From an uncultured Eubacterium sp. (GTDB lineage Bacteria > Bacillota > Clostridia > Lachnospirales > Lachnospiraceae): a stretch of 58,902 nt of DNA. Where the stretch lies: contig CANDMI010000015.1 of NCBI GenBank assembly GCA_947385775.1, forward strand, positions 1-58,902, given 5' to 3'. The notes under the pieces were generated by a model that had not been told where the DNA came from, made no database searches, and saw only the letters and a list, made by a program, of their open reading frames with translations. Positions 44,885-55,100 of this stretch are shown piece by piece. The translations under genes were made by a program, and so were the position numbers. Numbering within the stretch: position 1 is the first letter of the stretch; each line of letters begins with the position of its first letter.

Positions 44885-45397
44885 ATGAACACAAGAAGAA
44901 TGAACATAGGAAAAAAATTTAGGATGATCGCGATCCTTGCGGTTATGATCTGCTGCATGATGCCGGCAGCGTATGTGAATGGGGCAAGCGGGTATGGATT
45001 CCGTTCACAGGGAGTAACCGTTAAGCCTGGCGGGAAAGCGGCGAAATTTATTGACGCGAACCGCAAATATTTAAGCAAGACGACAAACGCAAAATCATGC
45101 ATCGCAAAAAGCGGGTATGATGTGACGCGAGAGTATACTTATTTTACGATCGTAACCTATGCGTCGAAAAAGAACGGCAAGGGAAAGCTGGAGTCCATTA
45201 CGATCACAAATCCGCAGGTAGTTACGCCGGAGGGCTTAAGCTGCGGTATGGATGAAAGCGAGATAAAAAAATGCTACGATAAGGCAAAATCAAACGAGGG
45301 CGTTTATATCGCTTCAAAAGGAAAAACAAAACTTTATATCGAAACAGCGAATGGCAAAGTGAAGTCCATTGAGTATCTGTATTCGGGGAAATATTAA
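44885..45397 (+). CDS. Small secreted protein of unknown function
   Basis: This protein has 170 residues. The signal peptide covers about 1-35 (MIAILAVMICCMMPAAYVNGAS). The mature part is basic and beta-rich. The GLSCGMDESEIKKCYDKA segment resembles GLKVGMKETEAKKILKKLG of the secreted protein at 49114, so the two may share a fold. It follows the DltD-like gene by 20 bases and is probably in that operon. Confidence 0.78.
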   Translation: MNTRRMNIGKKFRMIAILAVMICCMMPAAYVNGASGYGFRSQGVTVKPGGKAAKFIDANRKYLSKTTNAKSCIAKSGYDVTREYTYFTIVTYASKKNGKGKLESITITNPQVVTPEGLSCGMDESEIKKCYDKAKSNEGVYIASKGKTKLYIETANGKVKSIEYLYSGKY

Positions 45398-45405
45398 AGC
45401 GGTTT

Positions 45406-45496
45406 TATACTCACGAGCGATAAAGCTGTCCTATAGCTTGGGGCGGCAGCGCTCGTGAGTTGGCGTTATTGGCAAAATTTAGTGATCGAGAGTATA
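45406..45496. repeat. 91-bp inverted-repeat element, copy 2
   Basis: It has the same length and ends as the element at 29845 but inverse orientation: TATACTCACGAGCG on the left, TGATCGAGAGTATA on the right, and TTGGCGTTATTGGCAAAATT inside. It lies just upstream of the next gene's start, so it could influence its expression. Confidence 0.65.
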
Positions 45497-45517
45497 AGTT
45501 ATGGAGAAAGTACGGGA

Positions 45518-46504
45518 ATGAGACAGAAAAGCAAACGTCTTTTGTGGATGATTTTTTTATCTGGCATGATTGTTTTTACAAACGTTTTTTTGGTTCAAAT
45601 TCGCGCCGCTGCCAAGGGAGCGGATGACGGATTGAAAGACGCTGGGATTGAAAATGCCAGATCGAAAGACGCTGGGATCGAAGATGATGGAGTTACAGAT
45701 AATGGAGTTACAGATGATGGAGTCGAAGATTCTGAATTGGAAAAAGAAGAGGAAAAGCAGGATGGCGAGACGGACCGTAAGGACGCGGATTCCTCTGGCA
45801 AAAAGCAGGGTAAGCCTGTGCAGGTGATTCGCAGGAGCGGAAATTATTATGCGGCATATAAAGATAAAACCATTTATACGCCGCAGAAAGCGGAAATCCG
45901 AAAAATCGGAAAATACAAGTATTATATCCGAAAAAATGGAGAGCTTGCATGCGGCGCTATGAAAATGAATGGGAAGCGATATTATTTTAATGACAAGGGA
46001 AGGCTGCAGGGCAACATAAGGCCGATTGAGATAAATCATATATATTACAACGTAAATGAAAAGGGCGTTTTAAAAAAGATATCCAAAAGACATGCGCAAT
46101 CAGAGATTGCCGCCCAAAATTTTATTAAAGCGCATACGCGCCCGTCTTCTTCCAACAGTGAGAAATTTAAGACATGCTTTTATTATATGGTAGGCAATAT
46201 GTGCTATTCGCCGGGCTATTATAATATGCGGGAAGATTATAAGGTTATGGAGAAAAAGGACGGCGGTTACGCCCTTGCCTTGCAGATGTTTCAATCCCCT
46301 GTGCTTAGGGGGAACTGCCATCGGTTTGCAAACTGCGTGGCGGCGGTTGCAAAGGAGCTGGGCTATCAGCCAACGGTCATTGTCACGACGGGCGACCATA
46401 GCTTTGTCCAGATAGACGGGAAATATTATGACAATATGGGAGCTCTTTTTGGGGCGAAATCCAGGGATGCTTATACTGTTTATAAAAAGTTTTTGTATAC
46501 GTAA
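45518..46504 (+). CDS. Second secreted transglutaminase-like protein
   Basis: This protein has 328 residues. The signal is at about 8-32, followed by an acidic repeat region (DAGIEN, DAGIEDDGVTDNGV) at about 40-80, wall-binding-like repeats (about 115-190, KYYIRKNG, KRYYFNDKGRL), and a transglutaminase-like domain with Cys267 in GNCHRF, His294 in GDHSF and Asp305 in YYDNM. The start at 45518 is preceded by GGAGA; an in-frame GTG upstream falls inside the 91-bp repeat. It parallels the protein at 39061 and brackets the Dlt-like genes with it. Confidence 0.83.
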   Translation: MRQKSKRLLWMIFLSGMIVFTNVFLVQIRAAAKGADDGLKDAGIENARSKDAGIEDDGVTDNGVTDDGVEDSELEKEEEKQDGETDRKDADSSGKKQGKPVQVIRRSGNYYAAYKDKTIYTPQKAEIRKIGKYKYYIRKNGELACGAMKMNGKRYYFNDKGRLQGNIRPIEINHIYYNVNEKGVLKKISKRHAQSEIAAQNFIKAHTRPSSSNSEKFKTCFYYMVGNMCYSPGYYNMREDYKVMEKKDGGYALALQMFQSPVLRGNCHRFANCVAAVAKELGYQPTVIVTTGDHSFVQIDGKYYDNMGALFGAKSRDAYTVYKKFLYT

Positions 46505-46640
46505 ACGGAACGGCAGTTCATTGAAAAACCATGCCCCAAATATGCATAACAGGTATTGCAATAGCCTTTCATGGATGATAAAGTATAAGCATACAGATGT
46601 ATGCAAAACACATTCATAAGGATACTAGGAGGTATTAAGA

Positions 46641-48287
46641 ATGCAAAGAAAGAAATCATTATTGGGGGGCAATATTTGCGCTGACGGCGATTGCGGGCGT
46701 GGTTGCCGCTCCTGACAGGGTAAAGGCTGAAATTCCCAGAAGCATCACGGTAGACGGCGAGAAAGCATTGATGAAGGTGCAGCCATTCGACAATGAGGAT
46801 GTTGGCGTTTATAAGGCGAAGGTGAAAAAAATGGCGTGATTGTGCCTTATGGCCAGCTCGCATGTTATGATTCACAGACATCGGGAGGGACGGTTACAGT
46901 TGATTTGTCCAGCTTAAACAGCGCGATAGACAATTATCTGATTGTTGGTGATATCACCGGTTACAGCAGCAAAACTAGATACCATGGAACGATTGTAAAG
47001 ATTCCGGCGAATGCGGCGACCAAAGCCAAATATAATGGAGAAACAGGGAAGATGCAGTTAGCCAGCGGAAAGAACCTGACGAAAAATGACCTAAAGGACG
47101 TGGACGCGGCTACGGCGGCCGATTACCAATATCGGACGGCATACACTGAATGGACAGATATGGCGCAAGGCTCGTCTGGAAGCGGAAAGGTTGCGGATTG
47201 GAGCGTTTATCAGGGATTTGGGGCAAAATTGTTTATCCGTAAAAAAGTGGAAACAAACGGCACGGCAAATGCCAGCGGACAGTTTCAGGAATTAACAGAG
47301 AACAATAAAAGCGCGACAGAAAGCTATTATTTATATAGTAAGTTTATAAAAAAATATGAGAATAGAGAAAAAGGGGAAGTTTATGTAGCATCATCTCTTC
47401 CGGGCAGAGAAGCGAAAGTGACAATCCCAGCCAAGGCAAAGGCTCCGAACGTTGTGTGTAATGTCGTAAAGAATACGATCAAATTCCCGAAAAACAGTGA
47501 GTTTCGTTTATGTTTTTATCCTCTGAATTCAGCGAAAAAGATCTATTGTAAGGAGCCTGCGACAGCAAGCGCGCCGGCAAAAATGTATGAAGCTCCGACC
47601 GAAGCGATGCCTGTTGCAAAATTAATAGAGCTTATGAAAGGCGATGTGAAAAATCCGGTTGATAATTTTTACTTGGAAGTCCGGATAAAAGCCCAAAATG
47701 GGAAAGCGGCTTCAGCATGGTTTTCCGAACAAGTTTTTCCAGTCGTTGATTTAAGCGAAGTGATAGGAGACGACAAGAAAAGGAAGCAATTTTCCGGAAG
47801 CGGAAGAGAGGGGGCTGTCGATGAAAATTCCCTGTCAGATATGGCGACGTTGAAACAGCCGGGAGACAAGGAGTATAAAGGCTATGGCACAGCCGGCATC
47901 CAGGCTGTAGAATGGAAGGATTTACCTGGATGTTATCTGGATGGAAGAAAACCGTTTAAGATAGAATACATTGGCAAAGGCGGCAAGAATCAATATTTTG
48001 AGGCCAACGCAATCAAATTTACAGATAATGGGTGTTGTTTGGCGTTTGAGGTAATTGTAAATTCCAGCGCTACTGCCCCTAACGAGAATCAAAAAGGGAT
48101 TAAATTTGGAGGATGGTGGGAACCAGTGCCTTATTTATACAGAAGAGAGGTTATGATTAAGAATGTAAAGGATGGTCAGCATGTATGGATTCGTTGCATA
48201 GGATCTAAGAAATATTCCTAGATGTGGACGAGTCCGTACGTGGAGCTTGGCGTTGTTGATTTCCCGTATACGATCCCGGCGAAATAG
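46641..48287 (+). pseudogene. Broken gene for a secreted protein (two frameshifts and a stop)
   Basis: An AGGAGG site and ATG at 46641 begin MQRKKSLLGG. After a six-G run (46664-46669) the signal peptide continues one frame over (AIFALTAIAGVVAAPDRVKA). At a seven-A run (about 46827-46833) the frame shifts back into GVIVPYGQLACYDSQTSGG. That frame runs to a TAG at 48219-48221 but continues sensibly (MWTSPYVELGVVDFPYTIP) to 48287. Three lesions make it a pseudogene as written. Homopolymer slippage or sequencing error could explain the first two. The protein family is unknown to me. Confidence 0.75.
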
Positions 48288-48636
48288 AGGGGAATAGAGA
48301 GGAAAATAGAAAATAAAATAGATAGTAAAATATATAGGAAAATAGAAGAAAAGCCAATTTCGTTCTTTGACAGTCAGTAGATAAAAAATCGCTGTGTCCC
48401 GAATATTTTTTGGGTTACAGCGATTTTTGTAGTTGTCACCAGGCTCGTGATTTATGTTTTCCAGTTGCTTTTTAGCGAAACGAAACTTGAAATTGTTGCG
48501 GCGCTTGGTATAATGTAGAATATAGATATACCAGAAATTATAAATATACAGCCTAAAGGAAATAACGCAAAAGGGTATGAAGTAAAACAAGTACGCTTAT
48601 TATTCAAACAGTACGGTATATAAGGAGGGTTTTCGT
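48288..48636. other. Gene-free stretch with a bidirectional terminator
   Basis: It begins with GAAAATAGA-like short repeats (48301-48353). It contains the terminator hairpin at 48384-48428. The rest is AT-rich and includes the promoter region of the HicB gene. I see no HicA toxin gene. Confidence 0.55.
48384..48428. terminator. Bidirectional terminator hairpin
   Basis: AAAAATCGCTGTGTCCC pairs with GGGTTACAGCGATTTTT. A-rich and T-rich sides allow termination in both directions. It ends the pseudogene unit. Confidence 0.8.
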
Positions 48637-48861
48637 ATGGGAAAGTATTCTATGATTGTTTCATGGTCTGAAGATGATCATTGTTATCTTGTTTCCGTTC
48701 CTGATCTTCCTGGCTGTATGGCGGATGGAGAGACACCGCAAAAAGCGGTAGAAAATGCACAAGAAATCATTGCTGAATGGATAGAAACGGCACAAATGTT
48801 AGGAAGGGAAATTCCAAAACCTTCATTTTCCGCTATGTCGTTTTCGATAAGGGGACGATAG
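48637..48861 (+). CDS. HicB-type protein without a partner toxin
   Basis: This protein has 74 residues and the HicB fold: SWSEDDHCYLVSVPDLPGC, then ETPQKAVENAQEIIAEWIE. HicB proteins usually neutralise a HicA RNase encoded next to them; none is found on either side. The ribosome site is AAGGAGGG. It may be an orphan antitoxin or act on a toxin elsewhere. Confidence 0.85.
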   Translation: MGKYSMIVSWSEDDHCYLVSVPDLPGCMADGETPQKAVENAQEIIAEWIETAQMLGREIPKPSFSAMSFSIRGR

Positions 48862-49113
48862 GCATTACGATTCGTTTTACCGATTGAATAAGCAAAACGG
48901 CTGGAAAACGGCTGGAAAAAAGACCGAAAAGTCTTGCATATTTAAGCCCGCCGCAGTAAAATAAACCTATATAGACAAGTCAAATGATCTACCAATTGGT
49001 TGCAGAAATTTCAAAACGATAGATCATCTGATTTGATCCATGCGCTTGTCCATATATGTGGGGACAGGCAGCCAAGTGAAATACAAAATTTTACCAAAGA
49101 AAGGGGATACATC
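48862..49113. other. Intergenic stretch with short repeats
   Basis: AAAACGGCTGG occurs twice in tandem near 48895-48916. A long interrupted inverted repeat spans about 48969-49056 (GACAAG, TCAAATGATCTA on the left; TAGATCATCTGATTTGA, CTTGTC on the right). I see no gene. Its role is unknown. Confidence 0.4.
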
Positions 49114-49722
49114 ATGAAAAAGAAACAAACAACGATCCTTGCAATGTTCTTATGCGTTCTCATGGCGATTGTTGCAGTCAATGCAGACACAGCCTATGCC
49201 GCCCGGGAAAAGATCCCGTTAAAGGTCACGTTCAAGGGTAAAACCGTTACGCTGATGAAAGACATCAATAAGGATCCAGTAAAACCAAATGTCAAGACAT
49301 TAAAATCAAAGTGGGGAAAGCCAGAGCTGTCCGTAGACCATGGGGAATCTTCAGAATTAGAAAACAAACCGGATGTGTTTTCCAAAACCTACGAGTGGAA
49401 AAAAGGAAACACAACAGTCCGCTACAATAATCAATATTACATAGAACCGATGTGGTTCAGCTCACGTACCTACATCGAAATCCGGACCAGCGACAAAAAT
49501 GTGAAAGCAGGCGGACTCAAGGTCGGGATGAAGGAAACAGAAGCAAAAAAAATACTGAAGAAACTCGGCGCTAAACAGGAAGACTATGGCAACTGGTACG
49601 TAAGAGAATATGATTCACACAGCAGTCTTATGATCTCTATCATCTGCGACAAGGGAAAAGTCACCGATCTTATCTTTTCGATTGAAAATATACAGCCAGA
49701 AACTGTAAAAATACTACAATAA
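49114..49722 (+). CDS. Secreted protein of unknown function
   Basis: This protein has 202 residues. The signal peptide covers 1-30 (ILAMFLCVLMAIVAVNADTAYA). The mature part is lysine-rich. GLKVGMKETEAKKILKKLG at about 133-151 resembles a segment of the protein at 44885. The start at 49114 is set by AAAGGGG. Codon use here is less GCG-biased than in the flanking operons, a hint of different origin. Confidence 0.72.
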   Translation: MKKKQTTILAMFLCVLMAIVAVNADTAYAAREKIPLKVTFKGKTVTLMKDINKDPVKPNVKTLKSKWGKPELSVDHGESSELENKPDVFSKTYEWKKGNTTVRYNNQYYIEPMWFSSRTYIEIRTSDKNVKAGGLKVGMKETEAKKILKKLGAKQEDYGNWYVREYDSHSSLMISIICDKGKVTDLIFSIENIQPETVKILQ

Positions 49723-49769
49723 CAAGCTTGCGTCCACGATAAAACAGTATAAAAAAGGAGTAAAAGCAG

Positions 49770-50222
49770 ATGAAAAAATTATTAAGCCTCGTACTGATTT
49801 TCGTTCTTGTATTTTCAACGCCCACACAGGCTGCGGTAAAGAAAATTACGGCGGCTGAATGTAAAGGCGAAGCCCCGGCAGATTACCCAAAGATTACAAC
49901 CGGTAAAACCCGTGTCACATTAAAATGTAAAACATGGAATACAGCCGGAAGCCTTATATTTACAGCTCCGAAAGCCGGCACATACAAATTTACGGTTAAA
50001 AATTACACAACCAGCTCAACGTGGGTCTCATCCTCTGCCGGATCGCCTATGAACGAAGTGATCTTTGGTATCGGAAAAAATAATCGATGGAATGGACCGT
50101 ATTCAGCAAAAATGAAATTTAAAAAAGGCGAATCCATATATTTATCCTTGTTCCAGTCAGATCTGAAAACAGACAAATATGAAAACGGTAAATTAACGCT
50201 TGTTATTAAAAAGGTAAAATAA
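49770..50222 (+). CDS. Small secreted protein of unknown function
   Basis: This protein has 150 residues. The signal peptide covers 1-22 (LSLVLIFVLVFSTPTQA), followed by a beta-rich domain with AGTYKFTVKN and KKGESIYLSLFQ segments, like the small pre-peptidase-type beta domains of secreted proteins. It follows the previous gene by 47 bases with AAAGGAG upstream. No catalytic residues are evident. Confidence 0.72.
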   Translation: MKKLLSLVLIFVLVFSTPTQAAVKKITAAECKGEAPADYPKITTGKTRVTLKCKTWNTAGSLIFTAPKAGTYKFTVKNYTTSSTWVSSSAGSPMNEVIFGIGKNNRWNGPYSAKMKFKKGESIYLSLFQSDLKTDKYENGKLTLVIKKVK

Positions 50223-50277
50223 ATGCCGGGGACGGAAGGCAAAGAGCCGGATTCCCACAACCTCTGCTATATCATAC

Positions 50278-50302
50278 GGACTTTGCAGTAAATGCAAAGT
50301 CC
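50278..50302 (+). terminator. Hairpin after the small secreted protein gene
   Basis: GGACTTTGCA and TGCAAAGTCC pair perfectly around GTAAA. There is no T tract, so it may be a weak terminator or a stabilising hairpin. Confidence 0.5.
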
Positions 50303-50347
50303 TGGGCTGGACTGTAACCAAATTACATTTAAATATTCACACCAGGC

Positions 50348-50376
50348 TTGCAAAATTCCTCATTTTCTCATATAAT
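50348..50376 (+). promoter_or_regulatory. Promoter of the phosphoglycerate mutase gene
   Basis: TTGCAA (50348-50353) and TATAAT (50371-50376) are separated by 17 bases. The gene starts at 50450 after a ribosome site AGAGGAAAAG. Confidence 0.7.
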
Positions 50377-50449
50377 AAAATCTATCGGAGCTTCCCGGGG
50401 GCTTTTTCGGGAAAAGCGTCAGAAAGAAAAAGAAAAGAGGAAAAGCAAA

Positions 50450-51991
50450 ATGAGCAAAACACCTACGGTATTGATGATTCTGGATGGGTTTGGCCTGAAT
50501 GAGAAAAAAGAGGGCAACGCGGTAGCCATGGCGAAAACGCCTGTCATAGACAAGCTGATGAAGGATTATCCGTTTGTAGAGGGTTATGCAAGCGGCCTTG
50601 CGGTCGGGCTTCCGGACGGGCAGATGGGTAATTCCGAGGTCGGGCATTTGAATATGGGCGCGGGGCGTATCGTGTACCAGGAATTGACCAGGATCACAAA
50701 AGAAATCGAGGACGGCACATTCTTTCAGAATGAAGCATTGTTAAACGCGGTTGCAAATTGCAAAGAACATAATTCAGATTTACATTTATATGGACTTTTG
50801 TCAGACGGCGGCGTGCACAGCCATAATACGCATCTGTATGGGCTGTTGGAGCTGGCGAAGCGGGAAGGGTTAAAAAACGTATACGTACATTGCTTTATGG
50901 ACGGGCGCGACACGCCGCCGGCTTCCGGGAAAGAATATGTGCAGCAGCTGGTAGATAAGATGGCGGAGCTTGGGATCGGTGAGATCGCTACGATCTCCGG
51001 GCGTTATTACGCAATGGACCGTGACAACCGCTGGGAAAGGGAAGAGATTGCGTACGCGGCGCTGACAAAAGGGGAGGGCGTAAAGGCCACAGACCCGGTG
51101 GCGGCGATGCAGGCTTCCTATGACGACGGAAAGACCGATGAATTTGTGCTTCCGACGGTGATCGAAAAAGACGGTAAGCCGGTGGCTACGATCAAAGATA
51201 AAGATTCGATCATATTCTTTAATTTCCGCCCGGACCGCGCAAGGGAGATCACAAGGCTGTTTTGTTGCGACGACTTTGACGGGTTTGACCGCGGGCCGAG
51301 GAAGCAGGTAAAATACGTATGCTTTACGGAATACGACGTTACGATCCCAAATAAAGAGATTGCGTTTAAAAAGGTCGAGCTGCAAAATACATTTGGGGAA
51401 TATCTTGCGGCCCGTGGCAAGACCCAGGCCAGAATCGCGGAGACGGAAAAATATGCGCACGTTACCTTTTTCTTCAACGGCGGCGTAGAAGAGCCAAACG
51501 AAGGGGAGGATCGGGTTTTGGTAAAATCCCCGAAGGTTGCGACCTACGACTTACAGCCGGAAATGTCCGCGCCGCAGGTGTGCGAGAAGCTGTGCGAAGC
51601 GATTCGTTCGAAAAAATACGATGTGATCATCATTAACTTTGCAAACCCGGATATGGTTGGACATACAGGGGTTTTGGACGCGGCGATCAAGGCGGTGGAA
51701 GCGGTCGACGAATGCGTAGGGAAAGCGGTCGACGCGTTATTAGAAGTAGACGGTCAGATGTTCCTTTGCGCGGACCACGGCAACGCGGAGCAGCTTGTGG
51801 ATTATGAAACGGGCGTGCCGTTTACCGCCCATACCACAAACCCGGTTCCGTTTATCATGGTAAATTACGATCCGGCTTATACGTTAAAGGAAGGCGGACG
51901 GCTTGCGGATATCGTGCCTACTTTAATCGAAATGATGGGGATGGAAAAACCGGCGGAAATGACAGGCGAATCCCTGCTGGTGAAAAAATAA
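50450..51991 (+). CDS. gpmI: 2,3-bisphosphoglycerate-independent phosphoglycerate mutase
   Basis: This glycolytic enzyme interconverts 3- and 2-phosphoglycerate. It has 513 residues, the normal length. The alkaline-phosphatase-like metal site begins VLMILDGFG; the phospho-serine is Ser62 in MGNSEVGH. The inserted phosphotransferase domain contains HCFMDGRDTPP and FNFRPDRAR, and CADHGNAEQ lies near the end. It is cytoplasmic. It starts the core-metabolism block and has its own promoter. Confidence 0.97.
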   Translation: MSKTPTVLMILDGFGLNEKKEGNAVAMAKTPVIDKLMKDYPFVEGYASGLAVGLPDGQMGNSEVGHLNMGAGRIVYQELTRITKEIEDGTFFQNEALLNAVANCKEHNSDLHLYGLLSDGGVHSHNTHLYGLLELAKREGLKNVYVHCFMDGRDTPPASGKEYVQQLVDKMAELGIGEIATISGRYYAMDRDNRWEREEIAYAALTKGEGVKATDPVAAMQASYDDGKTDEFVLPTVIEKDGKPVATIKDKDSIIFFNFRPDRAREITRLFCCDDFDGFDRGPRKQVKYVCFTEYDVTIPNKEIAFKKVELQNTFGEYLAARGKTQARIAETEKYAHVTFFFNGGVEEPNEGEDRVLVKSPKVATYDLQPEMSAPQVCEKLCEAIRSKKYDVIIINFANPDMVGHTGVLDAAIKAVEAVDECVGKAVDALLEVDGQMFLCADHGNAEQLVDYETGVPFTAHTTNPVPFIMVNYDPAYTLKEGGRLADIVPTLIEMMGMEKPAEMTGESLLVKK

Positions 51992-51995
51992 ATTT

Positions 51996-52040
51996 CCGTA
52001 AAGAAAGATACCGTAAACAAAGATACCGTAAACAAAGATA
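51996..52040 (+). repeat. Three tandem 15-bp units after gpmI
   Basis: CCGTAAA[G/C]AAAGATA occurs three times in direct succession (51996, 52011, 52026). The first copy has one difference. It lies between the stop codon and the terminator. Confidence 0.85.
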
Positions 52041-52045
52041 GAGAC

Positions 52046-52087
52046 AATGGGCTGTCGTAGGAGGATATTTTACGGCAGCCATTTTTT
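52046..52087 (+). terminator. Rho-independent terminator between gpmI and dnaE
   Basis: ATGGGCTGTCGTA pairs with TACGGCAGCCAT and is followed by six T. Confidence 0.8.
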
Positions 52088-52133
52088 ACACAGGCAAAAA
52101 GGAAGTAAGCCGCATGGCAAGGAGGGAGATCCG

Positions 52134-55100
52134 ATGTCATTTGTCCATTTGCACGTCCACACGGAATACAGCCTGTTAGACGGCTCGAATAAGATCAGCG
52201 AATACGTATCCAGAGTCAAAGAGCTTGAGATGGACGCGGCCGCCATTACAGACCATGGCGCGATGTATGGCGTGGTGGATTTTTATAAGGCCGCGACAGC
52301 CGCTGGGATCAAGCCGATCTTGGGCTGCGAGGTTTACGTCGCCCCAAATTCACGCTTTGACAGGGAGCATGTAAACGGGGAGGACCGCTATTACCATCTT
52401 GTGCTGCTTGCGGAAAATAACGAGGGCTACGGCAATCTGATCAAGATCGTTTCCAGAGGGTTTGTAGACGGTTATTATTATAAACCAAGGGTGGATATGG
52501 AGGTGTTGCGCGACTACCATGCCGGCATCATCGCGTCCAGCGCCTGCCTTGGGGGAGAAGTCCAGCGCGAGCTTTTGCGCGGGGAATATTACAAAGCGAA
52601 GGAAGCCGCGCTCAAGTATGAGGAATGCTTTGGGAAAGGCAATTTTTTCTTAGAGCTTCAGGATCACGGGATGCAGCAGCAGCAAATGGTAAACCCGCAG
52701 CTTTTGCATTTAAGCAAAGAAACGGGCATTGAGCTGATCGCCACAAACGACGTGCATTACACTTATGCGCAGGACGCGGAGGCGCATGACATTTTGCTCT
52801 GCATCCAGACTGGGAAAAAATTGCAGGACGAGGACCGGATGCGCTATGAAGGCGGGCAGTATTATGTAAAATCGGAAGAAGAGATGCGCGCGCTGTTTCC
52901 ATACGCGTTAAACGCGCTGGAAAATACAAAAAAGATTGCGGATCGATGCAATGTGACGATTGAATTTGGAAATACAAAGCTTCCAAAATACGATGTGCCG
53001 GATGGCTATACGGCATGGGAATATCTGAACAAGCTTTGCTTTGACGGGTTAAAACAGCGCTACCCGGAGAATCAGGATGAGCTAAAGCCACGCCTTAAAT
53101 ATGAGCTTGGCGTGATCCAGGATATGGGGTATGTGGATTATTTTCTGATCGTATGGGACTATATTCATTTCGCAAAGGAGCACGGCATCAGCGTAGGGCC
53201 GGGCCGGGGCAGCGCGGCGGGTTCGCTTGTTTCCTATACCACCGGGATCACGGATATTGACCCGATGAAATACAGCCTGATTTTTGAACGGTTTTTAAAC
53301 CCGGAGCGTGTGTCCATGCCGGATATCGACGTGGACTTTTGCTACGAAAGAAGGCAGGAAGTCATTGATTATGTCATTGAAAAATACGGCAAGGACTGCG
53401 TGACCCAGATCGTAACCTTTGGTACGTTAGCGGCCCGGGGCGTGATCCGGGACGTGGGGCGGGTTATGGATCTGCCTTACTCCTTTGCGGAAAACATTTC
53501 CAAAATGATCCCCCAGGAGCTTGGCATTACGATCGAAAAGGCGCTGCGCATGAACCCCCAGCTTCGAAAGCTATACGAAGAAGACGGGCAGGTAAAGACT
53601 TTGATTGATATGTCCAAACGATTGGAAGGGCTGCCAAGGCATACGTCCACCCACGCGGCGGGGGTCGTGATCAGCCAAAAGCCGATGGATGAATACGTGC
53701 CCCTTGGCAGAGGCACAGACGGCATGGTCACAACCCAGTTTACGATGACCACGTTAGAAGAGCTTGGGCTTTTGAAAATGGATTTTTTAGGGCTTCGGAC
53801 GCTGACGGTCATTGCGGACGCCGTGCGGTTGGTGGAACAAGATTACGGCATTAAAATCGACGTAGGGCAGATTGACTACAATGACAAAAAGGTTTTGGAT
53901 TCCATAGGAACCGGCAGGACCGACGGCGTGTTCCAGCTGGAAAGTCCGGGCATGAAAAACTTTATGAAGGAGCTAAAGCCCCAAAGCTTAGAGGATATCA
54001 TAGCCGGAATCTCGCTCTACCGCCCGGGGCCGATGGAATTTATCCCGGCTTATATCCGTGGGAAAAATAACCATTCCGCGATTGTTTATGACTGCCCGCA
54101 GCTTGAGCCTATTTTATCCCCGACCTACGGCTGCATCGTCTACCAGGAGCAGGTCATGCAGATCGTGCGCGATCTTGCGGGCTATACCTGGGGGCGCAGC
54201 GACTTAGTGCGGCGCGCCATGTCCAAAAAAAAGGGCAAGGTCATGGAAGAGGAGCGAAAAAACTTTGTCTATGGCAATAAGGAGCAGGGAGTAAAGGGCT
54301 GTATCGCAAATGGCATATCAGAGCAGGTAGCCAATAAAATATTTGATGAAATGATCGATTTTGCTAAGTACGCCTTTAATAAATCCCATGCGGCGGCTTA
54401 TGCCGTCGTGTCGTATCAGACGGCGTATTTAAAATATTATTACCCGGTGGAATTTATGGCGGCGCTTTTAACCTCGGTCATGCATAATACGGAAAAAGCG
54501 GCGGAATATATCCAGACCTGCCGCAGTATGGGCATAAAAATACTGCCGCCGGACATAAACGAAGGAGAAGGCGGCTTTTCGGTATCCGATGGCAGTATCC
54601 GCTATGGAATGTCGGCAGTTAAAGGCACAGGCGTGCCTTTTATCAAAGCGCTTGTGGAAGAAAGGCGGCTGCATGGCAGATACACGAATCTGGAAAACTT
54701 TATAAGCAGGCTCTCCAGCAGGGATTTAAACAAACGGGTCGTGGAAAACCTGATCAAGGCAGGGGCGATGGACGGGCTTTCCGGGAACAGACGACAAAAG
54801 GTAATTGTGTATCCGAGGATCATGGACCAAAAGTCTCATGAAAAGAAAAGCGTATTAAACGGGCAGATGTCCTTATTTGACCTGGTGTCGGAAGAGGATA
54901 AAAAGGATTTTGAGATCCGTATGCCGGATGTGGAAGATTATGATTCCCAGCAGGCTCTTTCCTTTGAAAAGGAAGTGCTTGGCGTATACATCAGCGGGCA
55001 CCCGCTGCAAAAATATCAAGAAAAGCTTGCAAAAAACATTACGAAAAAAACGTCGGATTTTCTGCTGGACGATGAGACCGGGCAGACAAAGGTGGTAGAC

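Noticed and set aside
45455-45517. Upstream GTG start for the second transglutaminase-like gene
   Set aside because: It lies inside the 91-bp repeat and would place extra residues before a clean signal peptide beginning at 45518.
51996-52040. CRISPR or origin-like iterons
   Set aside because: Only three 15-bp units without spacers, lying between a stop codon and a terminator.
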